A model generated the notes under the pieces. The model did not search any database, was not told the origin of the DNA, and was given only the letters and a program-made list of their open reading frames with translations. From contig NZ_JAKRGH010000028.1 in assembly GCF_022347565.1 (NCBI RefSeq), positions 1-64,000 on the forward strand: a DNA stretch of 64,000 nucleotides, read 5' to 3'. The translations under genes were made by a program, and so were the position numbers. Source of the stretch: Vibrio sp. Of7-15 (GTDB lineage Bacteria > Pseudomonadota > Gammaproteobacteria > Enterobacterales > Vibrionaceae). Shown piece after piece: positions 7,675-16,287 of the stretch. Every line of letters begins with the position of its first letter. Within the stretch, counting starts at the first letter, position 1.

Positions 7675-10600
7675 ATGAAAATTGGGTTAGGTCAGGGTAA
7701 AATAGCTGTTTTGCCTGTGAGAAAAACCGTAGTTGCGACAGCTTTATTACTCGCATTAGCAGGATGTAATAGTGGGGGCGGAGATTCCGCACAAGTACCG
7801 AGTATATCTGCATTAAATAATGCCCCTGTTATCACTCTAGGTGAAGATAAAACCGTGGGGGGTAATGTCTCAGTAGTGCTATTAGCAACCGCAACTGATT
7901 CGGATGGCCATATTGTTAGTACTAAGTGGCTCCAGACTGGTGGTACATCAGTTTCTATATTTAATGAGGATAATCAAGCTGCATCCTTTACTTCACCAGT
8001 TGTCGGTGTCGAAGAAGTATTAACTTTTGAGTTTAAAGCGACCGATAATAAAGGTAAAACATCTACGGCTTCGACAAAAATCACCGTAGTACCAAAAGTG
8101 AATGTACCTCCCGTAGTAACAGTAAATGCAGATAAAACGGTAGAGAGTGGTGTTTCAGTAACTTTGCGAGCAACTGCAACTGATTCGGATGGTCACATTA
8201 AGAGTACTAAATGGGTGCAAACCAGTGGTACCGCGGTCTCAATATCGAACGAAGATAACTTAATTGCAGCGTTTACGTCGCCTATTGTCAGTGCTGATGA
8301 AGTATTAACCTTTGAGTTTAAAGCGACGGATGATAAAGGTGAAGTGTCTTCAGCTTCGACAAATATAACAGTAGCTAAAAAAGAAAATACACCGCCTGTT
8401 GTGAATGCAGGTGCTGATCAGAATGTTACAGAAGGGAATATCGTTACGTTATCAGGTTCAGCCACAGATGTTGATAACAATATTGCATCTTATCAATGGA
8501 AACAAATCTCAGGCCGGGCGGTAACTTTACGTGATGCCAGCGCACAATCATCGACATTTACCGCCCCAGATTTGATAGCTGATGAAACGTTAGAATTTGA
8601 ATTTACCGTTACAGATAAAGAGGGGGCAAGCCATTCTGATCGTGTTCAGGTTCATGTTTCAGCTATTTCTGTACCTTCCATTAATGCTTCGTTGTCTGGC
8701 AGTTACCGGGTAGGCTCAAAGGTGTACGTAGATAGTGATATTAATGATCCACTGTCATCAGATAATATCGCTAATAACAGTTTCTCTGAAGCTCAACGGA
8801 TTCCTAATTTTTCTGTTGTGAATGGCTTTTCGACTAAGGAAGGCACAGGTAAACAAGGTGACCGTTTGTCTAGCATTGGGGATCGCTCAGATGTTTACAG
8901 CGCTACTTTACAAAAAGATCAAACGATCACATTGAAAGTTATTGATGCTAGATATGGCGAGTCATACTCAGGAGATTTGGATTTATACCTTTATAACTCA
9001 GATTTGGATCAAGTAGCTAGTTCTGTACGTGTGAGGAATGATGAACTTATTACAGTTCCTAAAGATGGTGAGTATTATATTGAAGTCTCCGCATATTCTG
9101 GGGGCTCAAGGTATGTATTGTCTTTAGAGCAAGTTAGCACCACCGAAGTAAACAGAAGAGGAAATGCGGACTTTAAAGCGGGTGAAGCGATAGTCCAACT
9201 TAACCAAGGCGTTTCAAGCTATGCCGCTGCGTCTAATTCTGATGTGAAAGTGAATCTCTCTAATTCTTCAGAAGTTCAGCTAGTGAATTTTGAGTTCTCA
9301 AAAAATCAAGTTCAGGTTCAATCTAGCACAGCAGAAAAGAGTGTAGAGCAAGAGTTATTAGCGAAGAACCCAGAAAGTTGGGAAAAGAGAAAGACGTTAG
9401 AGCATATAAAACGTTTAAATCAGCAGGCAGGAGTAAAATTAGCAGAGCCTAACTATATTGTTCAGCCGTTAGCGATTCCTAATGACGCTTTATATTCACA
9501 GCAATGGCATTATCCGGCGATTAATCTTCCTGCTGCATGGGATATTACGACAGGGTCACGTGCAAGCAACGACGTTATTGTTGCTGTTGCAGATACTGGT
9601 GTATTTTTGGATCATCCCGAGTTCGCTGGTCAGCTCGTTCCAGGTTATGACTTTATTAAAGATACGAAAACATCGAATGACGGTGATGGGATAGACAATA
9701 ATCCAGATGATCCTGGTGATGATGACGGTAGACGTGGAGACAGCTGGCATGGCACCCACGTTGCAGGAACCGTTGCAGCAAAAACAAATAACAACAGTGA
9801 TATTGCTGGCGTGGCTTGGAACGCGAAGATCATGCCGTTACGTGTACTTGGTATTGGTGGTGGCACAACTTACGATATCGTTCAGTCAGTACTCTTTGCT
9901 GCGGGTTTAGAAAATGACAGTGGAACAGTACCACAGCAAAAAGCTGACATTCTTAACATGAGTTTGGGTGGGTACGGTTACAGTTTTTTTGCTCAGGAAG
10001 CGTATACTAAGGCGCGAAACGCTGGCGTTATTATCGTTGCGGCCTCTGGTAATGATAATACGAGTAGACACTTTTACCCTGCCTCTTATGATGGTGTTAT
10101 TTCTGTTGGCGCGACAGACAGAAATAATAACAGATCGTGGTATTCAAATTATGGTACTGCGCTTGATATCGCTGCCCCTGGAGGTGATACGAATAAAGAC
10201 TTAGATTTCAACGGTCACGTTGATGGGGTATTAAGTACCTTAGTCACGAAAGTGGCGGGGCATCGTGCTGCGACGACGTCATACTACGACGGGACTTCGA
10301 TGGCCACACCACACGTTGCGGGTGTATTAGCACTGATGCGTGCTGTGCACCCAAGTATCACCCCAGATCAAGTTGATAGACTTATCTCTTCTGGTCAGAT
10401 AACAACAGATTTAGGTAATGCAGGACGTGACGATTTGTATGGTCATGGGCTTATTGATGCCTTTAAAGCGGTTCGAGAAGCACAAAAGCTAGCAAATGGT
10501 GGAACCTTGCCAGAATTGCCAGCCAAATTTGTTGTTTCGCCACCTGTTTTCAATATGGGTGTGGGGTCAACGGAAGCGTCGTTTGTTATTAGTAACGAAG

Positions 10601-11163
10601 GCGAGGCAATATCTGCTGTATCTAATATTACCAGTGATGCAAATTGGTTAAGTGTTAGCCCTGTTAATGTTGATGTAAATGGTTTAGGTGAATATAAAAC
10701 CGTGGTTGATCGTTCTGGTTTAAGTAACGCTAATTATCAAGGGACAGTGACCATTAACTTTGATAATGGCGATAAGCTGACGGTTTCTGTACAGATGCAG
10801 GTTCAGGATTCAACACAACCTGGTGTCAGTGCGAAAGCTTATGTTCTGCTATTAAACTCTGAGAACAGTGTCGTGGCACAAATAGCTGCGATTAAGCAGG
10901 ATAGTGGAGAATACAATTTCAGCTTCTCTAATATTGATGTAGGTTCATATAATATTGTCGCTGGGAGCGATGTTGATAATGACGCTAAGATCTGCCAGCT
11001 AGGTGAAACGTGTGGTGGTTATCCATTACTGGATGGTCTAGGCACAATCCAAGTTATTGATAAGGATATTACAGGTTTAGATTTTATATTAGATATGACC
11101 AATGAAACTCAGAGTAAACGTATTGGTGAGGCTGGTTACCAGAGGTTATATACAGATAGATAG
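7675..11163 (+). CDS. S8 family serine peptidase lipoprotein with Ig/PKD-like repeats
   Basis: A 1162-residue subtilisin-family protease with a lipoprotein signal (LALAGC, lipidated C31). Three Ig/PKD-like repeats span about 46-139, 143-234 and 238-330; the first two are very alike. A bacterial pre-peptidase C-terminal-like beta domain follows (about 365-485), then a propeptide-like region (500-600). The catalytic domain has the complete triad D640 (VADTG), H692 (HGTHVAG) and S875 (GTSMATPH), with oxyanion N793. The C-terminus holds a BACON-like domain (about 950-1045) and a final beta domain with paired cysteines. It is probably an envelope-anchored or released extracellular protease. The gene stands alone, with a promoter candidate upstream and a terminator downstream. 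Confidence 0.9.
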   Translation: MKIGLGQGKIAVLPVRKTVVATALLLALAGCNSGGGDSAQVPSISALNNAPVITLGEDKTVGGNVSVVLLATATDSDGHIVSTKWLQTGGTSVSIFNEDNQAASFTSPVVGVEEVLTFEFKATDNKGKTSTASTKITVVPKVNVPPVVTVNADKTVESGVSVTLRATATDSDGHIKSTKWVQTSGTAVSISNEDNLIAAFTSPIVSADEVLTFEFKATDDKGEVSSASTNITVAKKENTPPVVNAGADQNVTEGNIVTLSGSATDVDNNIASYQWKQISGRAVTLRDASAQSSTFTAPDLIADETLEFEFTVTDKEGASHSDRVQVHVSAISVPSINASLSGSYRVGSKVYVDSDINDPLSSDNIANNSFSEAQRIPNFSVVNGFSTKEGTGKQGDRLSSIGDRSDVYSATLQKDQTITLKVIDARYGESYSGDLDLYLYNSDLDQVASSVRVRNDELITVPKDGEYYIEVSAYSGGSRYVLSLEQVSTTEVNRRGNADFKAGEAIVQLNQGVSSYAAASNSDVKVNLSNSSEVQLVNFEFSKNQVQVQSSTAEKSVEQELLAKNPESWEKRKTLEHIKRLNQQAGVKLAEPNYIVQPLAIPNDALYSQQWHYPAINLPAAWDITTGSRASNDVIVAVADTGVFLDHPEFAGQLVPGYDFIKDTKTSNDGDGIDNNPDDPGDDDGRRGDSWHGTHVAGTVAAKTNNNSDIAGVAWNAKIMPLRVLGIGGGTTYDIVQSVLFAAGLENDSGTVPQQKADILNMSLGGYGYSFFAQEAYTKARNAGVIIVAASGNDNTSRHFYPASYDGVISVGATDRNNNRSWYSNYGTALDIAAPGGDTNKDLDFNGHVDGVLSTLVTKVAGHRAATTSYYDGTSMATPHVAGVLALMRAVHPSITPDQVDRLISSGQITTDLGNAGRDDLYGHGLIDAFKAVREAQKLANGGTLPELPAKFVVSPPVFNMGVGSTEASFVISNEGEAISAVSNITSDANWLSVSPVNVDVNGLGEYKTVVDRSGLSNANYQGTVTINFDNGDKLTVSVQMQVQDSTQPGVSAKAYVLLLNSENSVVAQIAAIKQDSGEYNFSFSNIDVGSYNIVAGSDVDNDAKICQLGETCGGYPLLDGLGTIQVIDKDITGLDFILDMTNETQSKRIGEAGYQRLYTDR

Positions 11164-11188
11164 TTTTTAGCTGATCTCTTCCTCTATT

Positions 11189-11223
11189 AGCCCCAATGCC
11201 GTAGTAGGTGTTGGGGCTTTTTT
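11189..11223 (+). terminator. Rho-independent terminator of the subtilase gene
   Basis: Stem AGCCCCAA (11189-11196) / TTGGGGCT (11211-11218) followed by a run of T. Confidence 0.85.
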
Positions 11224-11361
11224 ACGATGGAGTATCGATGATTTCATTTGATAGTAACGTGGTTAGGTCTTGGTTTTTTGGTTTGATAAAAGGCAGTATC
11301 GTCTATTATTAATAGATAAAATTAGACGGCAGCTTTAACCTTTAAGCTGATGTGGATGCAT

Positions 11362-11814
11362 ATGAAATATAAAGCATTAGTTATTATTCTCACATGTTTA
11401 TTCATGCCCTTAAAAGGCTTTACTCATAGTGCTCACTGTGAAGACACGAAATTAAATCGTTTAATGGAGGATATGAAGTTTCAACTTAAAGCTTACACAG
11501 AAGCATTTAAACAAGATGATACGAAGTTAATGCAGGAGTCATTATTAAAGTTAGAAGAATATACGATCAAATCAAAAGATTATATCCCTCTGAAAATCCT
11601 TAATAATATGGACTCTAATACCACAACAATAATGGATCTCACCGAAATACAGCTGGAAGACTTTAAAAATTACGAGCATGAAATAAATCGGCTTCTCACT
11701 TATATAGAGCGGCTTAAGCGTACATCAGACAAAAGTACAATAAAGTCAACATTGAAGACGATCAAAAAGCACAGTAAAAAAAGCCATAAGCTATTCTTAA
11801 AAGACTGCCACTGA
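11362..11814 (+). CDS. Cytochrome b562 family protein
   Basis: A 150-residue exported protein of the soluble cytochrome b562 family: signal peptide (ALVIILTCLFMPLKGFTHS), then a predicted four-helix bundle. A methionine near the mature N-terminus (LNRLMEDM) and a histidine in the last helix (HSKKSHKLFLKDCH) fit the Met/His heme ligands of b562. One cysteine at each end of the mature chain could form a disulfide joining the termini, which E. coli b562 lacks. Upstream in-frame ATGs (11350, 11356) exist; the one at 11362 gives a standard signal peptide. It is 16 bases before the b561 gene, so the pair probably works as a periplasmic electron carrier and its membrane partner. Confidence 0.75.
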   Translation: MKYKALVIILTCLFMPLKGFTHSAHCEDTKLNRLMEDMKFQLKAYTEAFKQDDTKLMQESLLKLEEYTIKSKDYIPLKILNNMDSNTTTIMDLTEIQLEDFKNYEHEINRLLTYIERLKRTSDKSTIKSTLKTIKKHSKKSHKLFLKDCH

Positions 11815-11830
11815 TCATTGAGGTAGTTAG

Positions 11831-12484
11831 ATGGAAAAGGTAAAAGTTTGGGATCGCTTCATTCGTTTCTATCACTGGTTTCAAGTTGCCCTTTTAGTTG
11901 CCTTGTGGTGGACGGCTGAAGAAGGTGAGATAGAATGGCACTTCTTGTTAGCTTATGTTTTACTATGTCTTTGGATAACTCGCATTATATGGGGTTGTTT
12001 TGGTAGTGATACAGCCAAGTTTAATGAGTTTATTCATCATCCTATTGAAGTCCTTTCTCATGCTAGAGATATTCATCGAGGAGAGCATTCGCATTATGCT
12101 GGGCACACTCCATTAGGTGGCTACATGGTGGCGCTAATGCTGTTTCTCTTAGGTGTGCAGTTAATTACCGGTTTATTCAGTTGTGATGATGTTATGACGG
12201 AAGGACCCCTCTATTCCTATGTGAGTGAAGAGGTCGCTGATTTTATGCTTCAAACTCACATTAAAAATTTTGATGTACTGGTTGTTTTAGCCGTACTTCA
12301 TATTATCGTTATCTTTGCCTATTTATCTAAGCAGCATAATCTGATTATCCCTATGTTATGGGGCTCTAAAAAACTCCCTAAAGGAACAGAAGTAAACTTA
12401 AAAGGCTGCTGGGTTGCATTTGTTATTTTTTTCATTTTAACTTCTATTGTGTTATTTATTTTTACACCTGATTTGATGATGTAA
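11831..12484 (+). CDS. Cytochrome b561 domain membrane protein
   Basis: A 217-residue integral membrane cytochrome with about four transmembrane helices. Histidines in suitable positions (FYHWFQV near residue 15, YAGHTPLGGYMVA, LAVLHIIVIF) fit the di-heme b-type cytochrome family of the hydrogenase/b561 type. GAGG lies a few bases upstream of the ATG. Such proteins pass electrons between quinones and a periplasmic partner; the b562 gene immediately upstream is the likely partner. Ends in a convergent arrangement with the DUF3316-like gene, separated by a bidirectional terminator. Confidence 0.8.
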   Translation: MEKVKVWDRFIRFYHWFQVALLVALWWTAEEGEIEWHFLLAYVLLCLWITRIIWGCFGSDTAKFNEFIHHPIEVLSHARDIHRGEHSHYAGHTPLGGYMVALMLFLLGVQLITGLFSCDDVMTEGPLYSYVSEEVADFMLQTHIKNFDVLVVLAVLHIIVIFAYLSKQHNLIIPMLWGSKKLPKGTEVNLKGCWVAFVIFFILTSIVLFIFTPDLMM

Positions 12485-12489
12485 AAAAT

Positions 12490-12523
12490 AAGGCGTACAT
12501 CGATGATATACGCCTTTATTTTA
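12490..12523. terminator. Bidirectional terminator between b561 and DUF3316 genes
   Basis: Stem AAGGCGTA (12490-12497) / TACGCCTT (12509-12516), with T-rich sequence on the plus side and its complement on the other. It serves both convergent genes. Confidence 0.8.
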
Positions 12524-12542
12524 TTGTTTAGGTACTTTTCTT

Positions 12543-12890
12543 TTAGTCGTGGTCATGCACGCGGTATTGATACTGTACCATCACAGCAGCTTGGTAAAGC
12601 ATAACACCAGGGCCCGTTGAATATTCTCTAACAGTGACTTCTTGATAGTTTATTTTAAATGAACCAGGGTCAATATCATCATCATGCACTTTTAACATTG
12701 TGCGTAAATCTTTAGAGGATTTGCTGTTTAATGACTGCATAATCGAATAGCCGCGATCATACGCCGTTGATTTACTATTAACCGACTCTGATTTTAAAAT
12801 TGTTGTGCTGGTTCTGCTACCAAAATTATGAGCTAACGCTTGGGCACTAAACAAGGATAAAGCAATGACAGTGCAGAGTGCTTTTTTCAT
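12543..12890 (-). CDS. DUF3316-like small exported protein
   Basis: A 115-residue protein with a Sec signal peptide (KKALCTVIALSLFSAQALA). The mature part (about 95 residues) has the DUF3316-like pattern: a helical first half with YDRGYSIMQSLNSKSSKDL and a beta-rich end MLYQAAVMVQYQYRV, finishing in HDHD. The family is largely confined to Vibrionaceae and has no known function. GGAG precedes the ATG. It lies just downstream of the two-component system genes on the same strand but has its own operator-like repeats (12938-12978), suggesting it is a target of that system. The family name is from memory of the pattern. Confidence 0.6.
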   Translation of the reverse strand: MKKALCTVIALSLFSAQALAHNFGSRTSTTILKSESVNSKSTAYDRGYSIMQSLNSKSSKDLRTMLKVHDDDIDPGSFKINYQEVTVREYSTGPGVMLYQAAVMVQYQYRVHDHD

Positions 12891-12936
12891 GATTATCTCC
12901 AGTGTGCTTTATTATCATATATGATTTTAGGAAAAT

Positions 12937-12979
12937 AAGCTGACACCTAACTGACAGCCAGATTACAAAACTGTCAGCT
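12937..12979 (-). promoter_or_regulatory. 11-bp direct repeats, OmpR/PhoB-type operator candidate
   Basis: On the minus strand CTGTCA and GTGTCA half-sites start 11 bases apart, ahead of an AT-rich -10-like region (TATGATAAT) of the DUF3316-like gene. An opposite-facing CTGACAG on the same strand lies further upstream, giving a large inverted repeat AAGCTGACA / TGTCAGCTT across the region. Winged-helix response regulators usually bind such 11-bp repeats; the neighbouring CusR-like regulator or PhoB are both possible binders. Confidence 0.5.
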
Positions 12980-13011
12980 TTTATAACCTATTGGAATGTA
13001 TTAGGTTGAAT

Positions 13012-14376
13012 TTATTTTGGAAGTTTAACGAAAAAAATAGTGGCCTTGTTATTTGAATGAAGCGTGATGTGTCCTTTCATTGCATTTACGATAGAGCGAA
13101 CAATGGTTAAGCCAACACCGATATGTATCTCATTTGTGTTGGAAGGTGTATGCACTTTTGATTGATATTTCCACTCAAAAATCATTGATTGTTCAGCCTG
13201 AGGAATGGGAGCACCGTGATTCAATACTGCAATTTGAATGGAAGACTTATTCTCTGTGAGGATGATTTTTACTGTGCTTTCTTGATTGGCATAGCAGATT
13301 GCATTTGAAAGAAGGTTTCCAATAATTTGCCTCAGTAGCCCTGAATCGCTCAGACAGGTAACTTGTCCTATGACGCTAATAGAGACGGATTTTTGATCGG
13401 CCAGAAGTTGGTAATATTCAGAAACTTTTTGGGATAATTTATTAAGATTAATTTGTTCTGTTTTTATGGCCAGTTGATTGCTTTCTGCCTTTGCAATTAA
13501 CAACATATCTGTAATCGTTTTTGATAAATATTCCAGCTCTTCAAGATTTGAGGTGAGGGTTTCTCGGTAATCTTGTGGCGTACGTTCGCCTGTAAGCATG
13601 ATCTGATTATGAAGTGTCATGGAAGAAAGGGGGGTACGCAGTTCGTGAGCTAAATTGGTCGAGAAAAAAGACAGTTTATTAAAGGATGACTCTAGCCGAG
13701 AAAGCATATTATTAAGGGCGGCAATTAAAGGTTGCAGTTCGACAGGGGCTTTATCGTTGCTTAAACGAGTTGATAAAGAAGTGACATTAATGCTGTTGGC
13801 ATCTTTACCTAATTTTCGTACAGGCTTTAACCCTCGCCATGAAATCCAGTAACCAATTACAGTTAAAGAGATAAGTGCGATAGTGAAGACTTTAAATAGA
13901 GAGTGGGTCAGTTCGGTGATAAAAAACTGATGTTTACTGGTATCCATAATAATAATCGCTGTGAGTAGGCCGTGATAGGTTGTTTTCTGAGAAAGTGTGA
14001 TGCCGCGATAATAGTTGGTGCCATCTTTCCAGTCGGTGATGAGCCCATCTGAGGCAAACACTTGAATGGAAGGGTAGGGATAATGGGGACCTTTATGGTA
14101 AATTTCAGTTTCTTCTTCGTTTAATAGGTATAAAGCGAGGTCGTCGGTATTGCCTATTAGAGTATCTAGAAATAATGTGGCTTCCTCAACACTTAAATTT
14201 TCAATGATTGAGAGCGTTGAAACAAGCTTCGAACTTAAGGCATCTTGATCATGTTTATCTATATATTCATAGGTATAGCTAAAAACAACTTTGGCAGTAG
14301 TAATAATAATAACGATGATACTGATAGCAAATAAGCTCGCTATATTTGCAGTTAAAGAGGGCTGAAGCTTTAGCAT
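13012..14376 (-). CDS. Sensor histidine kinase, CusS-like (heavy-metal sensor family)
   Basis: A 454-residue membrane kinase: TM1 about 11-33, a periplasmic sensor loop of about 130 residues, TM2 about 161-180, HAMP, then the dimerisation helix with phosphoacceptor H244 (NLAHELRTPLS). The ATPase domain has an N box (QIIGNLLSNAI) and a G box (IGVGLTIVRSIV). Length and layout match heavy-metal sensor kinases such as CusS, but the periplasmic loop shows no clear metal-binding motif, so copper or silver sensing is not established. It overlaps the response regulator gene by seven bases. Its stimulus may be linked to the redox proteins next door. Confidence 0.85.
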   Translation of the reverse strand: MLKLQPSLTANIASLFAISIIVIIITTAKVVFSYTYEYIDKHDQDALSSKLVSTLSIIENLSVEEATLFLDTLIGNTDDLALYLLNEEETEIYHKGPHYPYPSIQVFASDGLITDWKDGTNYYRGITLSQKTTYHGLLTAIIIMDTSKHQFFITELTHSLFKVFTIALISLTVIGYWISWRGLKPVRKLGKDANSINVTSLSTRLSNDKAPVELQPLIAALNNMLSRLESSFNKLSFFSTNLAHELRTPLSSMTLHNQIMLTGERTPQDYRETLTSNLEELEYLSKTITDMLLIAKAESNQLAIKTEQINLNKLSQKVSEYYQLLADQKSVSISVIGQVTCLSDSGLLRQIIGNLLSNAICYANQESTVKIILTENKSSIQIAVLNHGAPIPQAEQSMIFEWKYQSKVHTPSNTNEIHIGVGLTIVRSIVNAMKGHITLHSNNKATIFFVKLPK

Positions 14377-15047
14377 CGGTACTCCATTACATAACCCATG
14401 CCTCTAACCGTATGTATGAGCTTATGTTGAAAGCCGTCATCAATCCTTTTTCTTAATCTTTTAACGGCGACCTCGATAACATTCGTATCACTGTGGAAAT
14501 TTATATCCCATATTTTACTGGCGATGAGTGTCTTTGATAAAATTTCGCCTTCGTGTTGCATAAAAAATTCGAGTAAAGCTAATTCCTTAGGGGTTAATTC
14601 GATTTTTTCTTTTGAACGAGTCACTTTTCGTTTTATTTGATCAAGCTCCAGATCGGCTACAATAAGTGTTGTCGGCTTCTTCTCACCGCTAATTTTTCTG
14701 AATTGGTTTCGAATTCTTGCAACTAACTCGCTGAATGAAAAAGGCTTGACTAAGTAATCATCAGCGCCAAGCTCAAGTCCCATGACTCTATCATCCACGC
14801 TGTCTCTGGCAGTTAAAATGATGACTAATTGAGTTGGATCGTATTTACGAACCTGTTTTAGTATTTCCCAACCATTGATATTTGGCAGCATGATATCAAG
14901 CAAGATCAGATCATAATCTGGAGAGAGTGCGAGATTTAAGCCTTCAACCCCATCAAAAACAAGGTCTATGACAAAGCCTGTTTCCGTTAGTCCTTGTTTT
15001 AAATACAGCCCGAGTTTTTTTTCATCCTCAATAATTAATATTTTCAT
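14370..15047 (-). CDS. Response regulator, OmpR/CusR family
   Basis: A 225-residue regulator with a receiver domain (acidic pocket EDE at 7-9, phosphoacceptor D51, K in KPFSFSEL) and an OmpR-type winged helix ending TVRGMGYVMEYRC. The start at 15047 (MKILIIEDE) is standard for the CusR/heavy-metal group; an upstream ATG at 15074 would add nine unlikely residues. It is the first gene of the pair with the histidine kinase. Likely targets are the operator-like repeats before the DUF3316-like gene. Confidence 0.9.
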   Translation of the reverse strand: MKILIIEDEKKLGLYLKQGLTETGFVIDLVFDGVEGLNLALSPDYDLILLDIMLPNINGWEILKQVRKYDPTQLVIILTARDSVDDRVMGLELGADDYLVKPFSFSELVARIRNQFRKISGEKKPTTLIVADLELDQIKRKVTRSKEKIELTPKELALLEFFMQHEGEILSKTLIASKIWDINFHSDTNVIEVAVKRLRKRIDDGFQHKLIHTVRGMGYVMEYRC

Positions 15048-15252
15048 AAAATAACCAACATCATAGTCGTGCATAAAAAGCTTAGTTTAAGTAAAGCGCT
15101 TTTCCTAATAGCATGAATTTTTCTTACCTTATTGAAGTGATAGAACAGGATGTTGCCTAAACTTGAACAGATTACGCAAGATCTGGTCAGCCAACCATAC
15201 GCTGTAATTAGTCATTGAAAGTTCTATTTTTTATCAAATAAGAGGGAAAGAG

Positions 15253-15660
15253 ATGGAAAGTTTCCACATACTGGCTATTGATCACGTAGTTCTACGTACT
15301 AAACGAGTTGATGCCATGATTGAGTTTTACTGCGATAAGCTTGGCTGTAATGTTGAAAGAACGTTGGAAAAAGAAGGGTTAATTCAGCTAAGAGCTGGAC
15401 ATGCTTTGATTGATTTAGTTGATGTGGAGGGAATGCTAGGAAAGAGAGGAGGTAAGCCTCCTGAGGAAACAGGTCATAATATGGACCATTTTTGTTTGCT
15501 GATTTCTCCAATTGAGCCAGAAGCGTTATTTACGTACCTTAAAAGTAAAGACCTTCGTCTAGATGAGATGCAAACACGGTATGGTGCAACTGGATTTGGT
15601 TTATCTGTTTATCTTAACGATCCAGATGGTAATACCGTAGAATTAAAGCCGAGTAAATAA
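15253..15660 (+). CDS. VOC family (glyoxalase/dioxygenase-like) protein
   Basis: A 135-residue single vicinal-oxygen-chelate domain. Candidate metal ligands are H11 (AIDHVVLRT), H79 (NMDHFCLLI) and E130 (NTVELKPSK), with the typical NDPDGNTVEL closing motif. Such proteins isomerise or cleave small metabolites or give resistance; the substrate cannot be predicted. A strong GAGGGAAAGAG precedes the ATG. It stands alone between the two-component system and the GNAT gene. Confidence 0.85.
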   Translation: MESFHILAIDHVVLRTKRVDAMIEFYCDKLGCNVERTLEKEGLIQLRAGHALIDLVDVEGMLGKRGGKPPEETGHNMDHFCLLISPIEPEALFTYLKSKDLRLDEMQTRYGATGFGLSVYLNDPDGNTVELKPSK

Positions 15661-15720
15661 TAGTGGAATGCGGTGTCACATCACGGGTAGACTGCACCAA
15701 AAAATAATGAGCAACTCTTT

Positions 15721-16206
15721 ATGAACATTACTATTCGCCGTGCAAAAATGTCAGATCTTGAATCATTAGAACAGATGATGTTTGAATTGCACGACTACCA
15801 TCATCAAGCTTGTCCTGAGCACTTTAAATCGGCTGAAGAGATCCAAAATGAAAAAAGCATCATTTCTTATCTAGATCATCCTGAATGTATTGTGTATGTC
15901 GCTGAATTAGCGGATGAGCTGGTGGGGTTTGTTACTGGTCAATTTAGTGAACTGGTATCGGTGGTGAGTAAACCGGTCATGATGGCTTCGGTGGATGAAC
16001 TGTTTGTTATTGAGCGTTTAAGGAGTACCGGTGTTGCTCAGCAGTTATTTAGCACTATTGAGTCAGAATTCGAAGATTATGGTGTTAAGCAGCTTTTTGT
16101 TGAAGTATGGGACTTTAATAAGCCCGCGACTTATTTTTATAAAAAGCAGGGGTTACATTCTCATATCAACTGGCTTAGAAAACCATTGGGTGGTGGGAAA
16201 GAGTAA
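15721..16206 (+). CDS. GNAT family N-acetyltransferase
   Basis: A 161-residue GNAT-fold protein: N-terminal IRRAKMSDLESLEQM, a central strand (VDELFVIERLRSTGVAQQLF) in which the acetyl-CoA-binding loop is a variant of Q/RxxGxG/A, and the C-terminal FVEVWDFNKPATYFYKKQGL. It probably acetylates a small molecule or a peptide amine. The ribosome binding site is weak. It starts 60 bases after the VOC gene and may be co-transcribed. Confidence 0.85.
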   Translation: MNITIRRAKMSDLESLEQMMFELHDYHHQACPEHFKSAEEIQNEKSIISYLDHPECIVYVAELADELVGFVTGQFSELVSVVSKPVMMASVDELFVIERLRSTGVAQQLFSTIESEFEDYGVKQLFVEVWDFNKPATYFYKKQGLHSHINWLRKPLGGGKE

Positions 16207-16287
16207 GACTTCCTAACAAATCAAGCGTTAAGATAATCCCCTAAAATAGAGTACACTGATACCACCATTATCGTTAGGGTAAAATCT

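Noticed and set aside
14370-15047. Naming the two-component pair cusR/cusS
   Set aside because: No copper efflux genes or metal-binding motif in the sensor loop; only family-level similarity.
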